Below are positions 6,348 to 9,840 of a DNA stretch of 9,840 bases, in pieces. The stretch's first letter is position 1; each line of letters begins with the position of its first letter. This stretch comes from an uncultured Clostridia bacterium (GTDB lineage: Bacteria > Bacillota > Clostridia > Christensenellales > Aristaeellaceae). Where the stretch lies: assembly GCA_946534455.1 (NCBI GenBank), contig CAMNCR010000186.1:1-9840 (forward strand). The letters run 5' to 3'. Below the pieces are notes generated by a model. It was not told where the DNA came from and searched no databases. It saw only the letters and a program-made list of their open reading frames with translations. Both the position numbers and the translations under genes were made by a program.

Positions 6348-6973
6348 CCGGATGCCTGGATTTCCCGGATCATTTTCCGGTAGGTTTCCCGCATGCGCTC
6401 GTTCATTGCCTCGCAGGTCTCCGCGTTGATGCCCTGCTCCAGCAGATCCTCGCAGGGAATCGGTTCCCCCACATACAGGTTCGTCACGTGGAAGGGCGCC
6501 AGCGGCCGGTCAAAGTACATGGGGATCACCGGAGCCCGGCTCCGCAGCGTAATCAGGGCCGTTCCGCTCTCGATGTGCTCCATCTGTCCCTCGTGCCGCC
6601 GCGTTCCCTCCGGAAAAATCACCAGCGGCTTGCCCATCTTCACCGCCTTCATGCAGGCGCGCATCGCCTCCATGTCCCGGTTCCCCCGGTCCACCAGAAT
6701 GCAGTGCAGCCGGGTCAGCAGCGTGCGAACCCACGGGATCTTCCCCAGCTCCTTCTTGCCCAGGAACACCGCCTGCCGCTTCCGCACTCCCATGGCCATG
6801 ACCACCGGATCCAGCGCGTGCCGGTGGTTTGCGATCAGAATCATCGCGCCCTCCCGGTCCAGCCGCTCCCGGTGGTGAAAGCGGACCGGAATCACCGTGT
6901 GAAACACGATATTGGCCAGCACGCGCCCCACGCTGTAGATCAGCGAATCCTTTTCCGTTACGGCCTCACGCAT
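6335..6973 (-). CDS. plsC: 1-acyl-sn-glycerol-3-phosphate acyltransferase (PlsC type)
   Basis: The 212-residue product belongs to the membrane-associated acyltransferase family that adds the second acyl chain to lysophosphatidate to make phosphatidate for membrane lipids. The catalytic HX4D motif is in NHRHALDP with H50 and D55. Further family blocks are ILVDRG (92-97), the glycerol-phosphate-binding FPEGTRR (120-126) and APVIPMYFD (about 147-155). The N-terminal 30 residues are moderately hydrophobic and may sit on the membrane face. There is no cleavable signal. The length is typical. Its ATG at 6973 overlaps the last 8 bases of cmk (ATGCGTGA), with GGAGGAG a few bases upstream, so translation of the two is probably coupled. 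The cmk-plsC-ispH/rpsA order supports the assignment. The exact acyl donor (acyl-ACP or acyl-CoA) cannot be told from sequence. Confidence 0.93.
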   Translation of the reverse strand: MREAVTEKDSLIYSVGRVLANIVFHTVIPVRFHHRERLDREGAMILIANHRHALDPVVMAMGVRKRQAVFLGKKELGKIPWVRTLLTRLHCILVDRGNRDMEAMRACMKAVKMGKPLVIFPEGTRRHEGQMEHIESGTALITLRSRAPVIPMYFDRPLAPFHVTNLYVGEPIPCEDLLEQGINAETCEAMNERMRETYRKMIREIQASGKNF

Positions 6974-7637
6974 GTCTTCTCTCCTCCACGATCCGGAGCA
7001 GGGTCTCCACGACCTCCTCGAAGCTCATCCCGCTGGAATCCACCAGCACGGCGTCCTCCGCCCGGCGCAGAGGCTCCACCGCGCGGTTCATATCCTGCTC
7101 ATCCCGGCGGATCACCTCCGCCAGCACCTGCTCATAGGTTTCGTCCGAGCCCTTCGCCTGCATTTCCAGGAATCTGCGCCGCGCCCGGACCTCCGGGCTG
7201 GCGGTCAGATAGATCTTCGCCGTGGCATGGGGCAGCACGGTGGTGCAGATGTCCCGCCCATCCAGCAGCATGTCCGTCTCCGCGGCCAGCCGCTGCTGCA
7301 GGGCCACCATGGCCTGACGGACCTGGGCGTACCGGCTCACCGTCGAGGCAGCCATGCTCACCTCCGGCGTACGGATCAGGCCCGTGACGTCCTCCTTTTC
7401 CACAAAGGTATGCTGCCCGTCCTTCTCATGCGTCACCGAGATCTCCAGTCCGCGGCACAGGGCGACGATCGCCGCCTCGTCCTGAAGATCCATCCCCCGC
7501 CGCAGGGCCGTCAGCCCCAGGGCGCGGTACATGGCTCCCGTGTCCAGATGCAGAATGCCCAGCCTCGCCGCCACGGCATCCGCCACCGAGGATTTGCCGG
7601 CGCCGACCGGCCCGTCTATCGCCACATTCAGTCTCAC
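6966..7637 (-). CDS. cmk: Cytidylate kinase
   Basis: This 223-residue cytosolic kinase phosphorylates CMP and dCMP with ATP, feeding CTP and dCTP pools. The P-loop is GPVGAGKS at 9-16. The LDTGAMYRA segment (31-39), LIRTPEVS (87-94), LLDGRDICTTVLP (124-136) and the late RRDEQD...R...PLRRAEDA lid/base-binding region (177-196) match the family closely, and the length is normal. The start is a GTG at 7637, with GAGGGA five bases before it. No in-frame ATG fits the conserved N-terminus, which begins only a few residues before the first beta strand. It is the first gene of the minus operon and overlaps plsC by 8 bases. The promoter at 7716-7744 lies about 80 bases upstream. Confidence 0.95.
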   Translation of the reverse strand: MRLNVAIDGPVGAGKSSVADAVAARLGILHLDTGAMYRALGLTALRRGMDLQDEAAIVALCRGLEISVTHEKDGQHTFVEKEDVTGLIRTPEVSMAASTVSRYAQVRQAMVALQQRLAAETDMLLDGRDICTTVLPHATAKIYLTASPEVRARRRFLEMQAKGSDETYEQVLAEVIRRDEQDMNRAVEPLRRAEDAVLVDSSGMSFEEVVETLLRIVEERRHA

Positions 7638-7715
7638 TGTCTTCCCTCTCTTCCGCCTTCAGCCCCGGCCTCCGGCTTCGCGTCCCGCAGACACTCCGGT
7701 CTTTTGCGTAGCGGT

Positions 7716-7744
7716 ATTATACACTCTTTCCCCTTTCCTTTCAA
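7716..7744 (-). promoter_or_regulatory. Sigma-A type promoter of the cmk-plsC-ispH/rpsA operon
   Basis: Read on the minus strand, TTGAAA (7744-7739) is followed by a 17-base spacer and TATAAT (7721-7716). Initiation near 7709 would give a leader of roughly 72 bases before the GTG of cmk. It is divergent to the promoter at 7788-7817. Confidence 0.85.
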
Positions 7745-7791
7745 GCGCTGCGCGGTTCGCCCGCCGGGAGTTCCCGGGAATTCGCGCTTGA
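7741..7791. repeat. 8 bp inverted repeat linking the two divergent -35 regions
   Basis: tcaagcgc at 7741-7748 is the exact reverse complement of gcgcttga at 7784-7791. Each arm includes the first four bases (TTGA) of the -35 box of the promoter pointing away from it. Between the arms there is a further 10-base palindrome, ttcccgggaa (7771-7780). A shared regulator site is possible but unproven. Confidence 0.5.
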
Positions 7792-7817
7792 TCTTGCACG
7801 CCATCCTGCTCTATAAT
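7788..7817 (+). promoter_or_regulatory. Sigma-A type promoter of the YfbR-LCP unit
   Basis: The -35 is TTGATC at 7788-7793, the spacer is 18 bases and the -10 is a consensus TATAAT at 7812-7817. Transcription should start near 7824, about 37 bases before the ATG at 7861. Confidence 0.72.
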
Positions 7818-7860
7818 GAACGGGTATCTCATCTGACGACGGGAGGTTGATGTCTGTCCC

Positions 7861-8463
7861 ATGGCTTTTGCCTTTTTTGCCTATCTGTCCCGGCTGAAGC
7901 TCATTTCCCGCTGGTCGCTGATGCGCAACACCCAGCCGGAAAATGACGCGGAGCACAGCCTTCAGGTTGCCATGATCGCCCATGCCATCGCCGTGCTGGC
8001 CCGGGAGAGATACGGGCGGAACGTCAATCCGGAGCATGTGCTCTCCCTGGCGGTTTATCATGACGCGACCGAGGTCATGACGGGCGATCTGCCGACTCCG
8101 GTCAAATATCACAGCGAGGAGCTCCGCGGCGCCTACCACCGTCTGGAGGATCTGTCCGCCAGGCGGCTGCTGACGCTGCTGCCGGAGGACATGCGGGCCT
8201 CCTTCTCTCCCTATCTGCACCAGGCGCCCGGCTATGACCGGACCCTCGTCAAGGCGGCCGACCGGATCTCCGCCTATATCAAATGCATGGAGGAGCAGCG
8301 GGCCGGCAACCGGGAGTTTGACTACGCCGCCGACAATATTCGCCAGAGCCTGGCGGCCTATGATCTGCCGGAAGTCCAGGATTTCCTGCGGGACTTCCTG
8401 CCCGCCTTCGACATGACGCTCGATGAGCTCAACCATCCCACCGAGGCCACGGACCCCGACTGA
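7861..8463 (+). CDS. yfbR: YfbR-like HD-domain 5'-deoxynucleotidase
   Basis: This 200-residue HD-superfamily phosphohydrolase removes the 5' phosphate from deoxyribonucleoside monophosphates in the cytosol, balancing dNTP precursors. It closely resembles E. coli YfbR along its length: FFAYLSRLKLISRWSLMRN at 5-23, the metal ligands H32 (AEHSLQVAM), H67 and D68 (YHDATEV) and D134 (KAADRISAYIKC), the conserved E71, and TGDLPTPVKY at 74-83. R17 and W18 match residues used for substrate discrimination in the E. coli enzyme. The start context is unusual. GGGAGG at 7841-7846 is 14 bases from ATG 7861 and only 3 bases from an out-of-frame ATG at 7850, but no other in-frame start fits the conserved N-terminus. 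It stands 38 bases upstream of the LCP gene and is divergent from cmk, another enzyme of nucleotide metabolism. Confidence 0.92.
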   Translation: MAFAFFAYLSRLKLISRWSLMRNTQPENDAEHSLQVAMIAHAIAVLARERYGRNVNPEHVLSLAVYHDATEVMTGDLPTPVKYHSEELRGAYHRLEDLSARRLLTLLPEDMRASFSPYLHQAPGYDRTLVKAADRISAYIKCMEEQRAGNREFDYAADNIRQSLAAYDLPEVQDFLRDFLPAFDMTLDELNHPTEATDPD

Positions 8464-8501
8464 GCCCGTCCTCAATCCCGAACCATGGAGGAAAACAAAC
8501 A

Positions 8502-9713
8502 ATGATGAAGCGCTTTCTCTGCCTGCTGCTGGCCCTGTGCATGCTGCCTCTCTTCTCCCTTGCCGAGGAGGATCTGGAAATCGAGGAGATCATCGAGGAT
8601 GTTCTCATCGATGAGGAGGGCAACGAGGTTATTATAGATGAAGAAACAGGTGAATCCTTCATCCTCAGCGAGGCCCAGCATGAGGAGCTGGAGGAGCTGG
8701 ATGAAACCCGGGATACCTCCGTCGATCCGGATTCCCTGGAGCTGAATCCCAACCTGCCGGAGAACGTCGTCAATATTCTTCTCCTGGGAACCGACGGACG
8801 GGATGCCCGCTACAAAACCCTGAAGGAGTCCCAGGAGGCGGACGGGGAAGGCGGCAGCAAGGGCATCCGCCAGCGGGCGGATGTCTGGATGATCGTCTCC
8901 ATCAATACGGACGAGGGAACCGTCAAGCTTTCGTCCCTCCTGCGGGATACCTATCTCGCCGTGCCCGGCTACACCAGCAAGACCAAGATCACCAATATCT
9001 TCGACTATAAGAACCGGGAAGGCAACTACGGCGCCAACGCGGAGCTGTGCATGCGCACCCTGAATCACCACTTCGGTCTGAATATTCAGAACTATGTGGC
9101 CATCAACTTCTACGGCCTCGCCTCCATCATCGACGCCCTCGGCGGCGTGGATGTGGATCTTTCCAAGGCCGAGGCCAAGGCCATCAACGCCTATCTGAAA
9201 AAGAACGCCAGCAAAATCGCCAAAACCTATGATACCCGGGAAAAAGGCGAACGCGTTGCCCTGAAGGCGCAGAAGGGCATCCAGCACCTGGACGGCGTGC
9301 AGGCCGTCATGTATGCCCGCCTCCGTCATACCACCTCCGCCTCCGGCCAGGGCGGGGACTTCGGCCGCACGGAGCGCCAGCGCCATCTGATGGATCTCCT
9401 GCTGCAGTCCGTCATGGCCGATATTTCCCTGGACCGGCTGCTGGATCTGGTCAGCACCTCCATTGACTATGCTTCCACCAACATGAATGTGGAAACCATG
9501 TTCAACCTGGCCATGCAGATGATCCCCAGCATCGTCAAGCGGCTGGGCACCTCGGATTCCCTGGTGGAGCAGTTCCGCATCCCCATGGATAAAACCTATT
9601 CCTATGAAACCATTGACGGCTCCAGCGTGGTCTTCATGTCCTCCGGTTCCCTGGAAAAGAACCGCGAAGCCCTGCACGAATTCATCTACGGCCGCTATAT
9701 CCCCGCGGAATGA
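8502..9713 (+). CDS. LytR-CpsA-Psr (LCP) family cell-wall glycopolymer ligase
   Basis: The 403-residue product belongs to the family that attaches teichoic-acid-like or capsular glycopolymers from lipid carriers to peptidoglycan outside the membrane. ATG 8502 has GGAGG at 8487-8491, 10 bases upstream; the adjacent ATG at 8505 is the alternative. Residues 1-21 form a signal peptide or N-terminal anchor (MMKR then a hydrophobic run ending FSLA) with no lipobox. Residues 22-80 are a very acidic linker. The LCP domain (about 88-300) shows NILLLGTDGRD (91-101), RADVWMIVSI (125-134), LSSLLRDTYLAVPG (143-156), KITNIFDY (162-169), NYVAINF (197-203), IIDALGGVDVDL (209-220), IQHLDGVQAVMYARLRHT (260-277) and DFGRTERQRHLM (286-297), with the family's conserved arginines R148, R289, R292 and R294. 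The last 100 residues are the usual helical tail. Which polymer it transfers is unknown. It is probably co-transcribed with the YfbR gene, and no terminator hairpin is visible after it. Confidence 0.93.
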   Translation: MMKRFLCLLLALCMLPLFSLAEEDLEIEEIIEDVLIDEEGNEVIIDEETGESFILSEAQHEELEELDETRDTSVDPDSLELNPNLPENVVNILLLGTDGRDARYKTLKESQEADGEGGSKGIRQRADVWMIVSINTDEGTVKLSSLLRDTYLAVPGYTSKTKITNIFDYKNREGNYGANAELCMRTLNHHFGLNIQNYVAINFYGLASIIDALGGVDVDLSKAEAKAINAYLKKNASKIAKTYDTREKGERVALKAQKGIQHLDGVQAVMYARLRHTTSASGQGGDFGRTERQRHLMDLLLQSVMADISLDRLLDLVSTSIDYASTNMNVETMFNLAMQMIPSIVKRLGTSDSLVEQFRIPMDKTYSYETIDGSSVVFMSSGSLEKNREALHEFIYGRYIPAE

Positions 9714-9736
9714 ATTTCTGAAGGGAAAAAAGCCTC

Positions 9737-9765
9737 TTGACAGCTTCTCCGGAGCATGCTATAAT
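9737..9765 (+). promoter_or_regulatory. Perfect-consensus sigma-A promoter with extended -10
   Basis: TTGACA at 9737-9742, a 17-base spacer and TATAAT at 9760-9765, with the extended TG at 9757-9758. The spacer contains the palindrome ctccggag (9747-9754). It starts 23 bases after the LCP stop and should be very strong. Initiation is expected near 9772. Confidence 0.92.
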
Positions 9766-9771
9766 TCGTGC

Positions 9772-9840
9772 TTGTCAGCGGGTGGGTCTGCCCGGCCGCT
9801 GTGCGCCAAAGCCCGTTGGAGAAGCCGTCCTATGGCTTGC
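9772..9840 (+). other. Start of a structured leader or small RNA (runs off the right edge)
   Basis: The expected transcript from the strong promoter has no open frame with a ribosome binding site in the 69 bases visible, but can form three successive hairpins. The first is CAGCGG (9776-9781) with CCGCTG (9796-9801), containing an inner GGG/CCC stem. The second is CCAA (9806-9809) with TTGG (9816-9819). The third is AAGCC (9822-9826) with GGCTT (9834-9838). This suggests a regulatory 5' leader or a non-coding RNA. A ribosomal-protein leader, such as the kind before rplU, is one candidate, but I cannot assign a family. Confidence 0.4.

Noticed and set aside
8502..8564. Lipoprotein signal in the LCP protein (a Cys within the hydrophobic run)
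   Set aside because: Residues before C7 and C13 do not fit a lipobox: the -1 position is Leu rather than Gly, Ala or Ser.
9714..9736. Intrinsic terminator directly after the LCP gene
   Set aside because: There is an A-rich run (gggaaaaaag) but no stem before it on the plus strand, so I do not call a terminator.

Overview
The window looks like chromosomal DNA from a GC-rich member of the Bacillota, probably a gut- or rumen-type Clostridia lineage. The evidence is consensus sigma-A promoters (TTGACA/TATAAT type), strong AGGAGG ribosome binding sites, a cmk-plsC-ispH/rpsA cluster with IspH fused to a four-domain S1 protein (an arrangement known from Clostridia), and a secreted SH3-domain cell-wall type protein. 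By eye the DNA is GC-rich throughout, with strongly GC-biased third codon positions. This produces long antisense shadow frames but no sign of recently transferred islands. I see no tRNA, rRNA, insertion sequence, CRISPR array or phage gene.

Layout, left to right. (1) Positions 2-739 hold the 3' part of a SorC/DeoR-type sugar-responsive regulator, closed by a strong intrinsic terminator. (2) A plus-strand operon (promoter 792-820) follows: a cytoplasmic GH27 family glycosidase (852-2096), a secreted C39-like papain-fold protein with SH3-like domains (2111-3649), and a small XRE-type helix-turn-helix protein that overlaps it by 29 bases (3621-4130). (3) A hairpin at 4183-4206 separates this from a convergent minus-strand operon. 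(4) That operon, read right to left from a promoter at 7716-7744, is cmk (CMP kinase), plsC (lysophosphatidate acyltransferase) and ispH-rpsA (isoprenoid synthesis plus ribosomal protein S1). (5) A divergent plus-strand promoter (7788-7817) drives a YfbR-like 5'-deoxynucleotidase (7861-8463), followed 38 bases later by a secreted LytR-CpsA-Psr (LCP) protein (8502-9713). (6) The window ends with a perfect-consensus promoter (9737-9765) and the start of a transcript that can fold into consecutive hairpins. The gene it serves lies outside the window.

Functionally the minus operon is core metabolism: pyrimidine nucleotide phosphorylation, phospholipid acylation, isoprenoid precursor synthesis and translation. 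The YfbR gene on the other side of the divergent promoter also acts on nucleotides, and the LCP protein acts on cell-wall glycopolymers. The GH27 operon is the more accessory part. The signals I think most worth a second look are an internal ribosome binding site and ATG exactly at the IspH/S1 junction, the structured leader at the right edge, a 22-base all-A/T palindrome over the plsC stop codon, and the unassigned secreted C39-like protein. I did not find convincing evidence of a wholly new multi-gene system.
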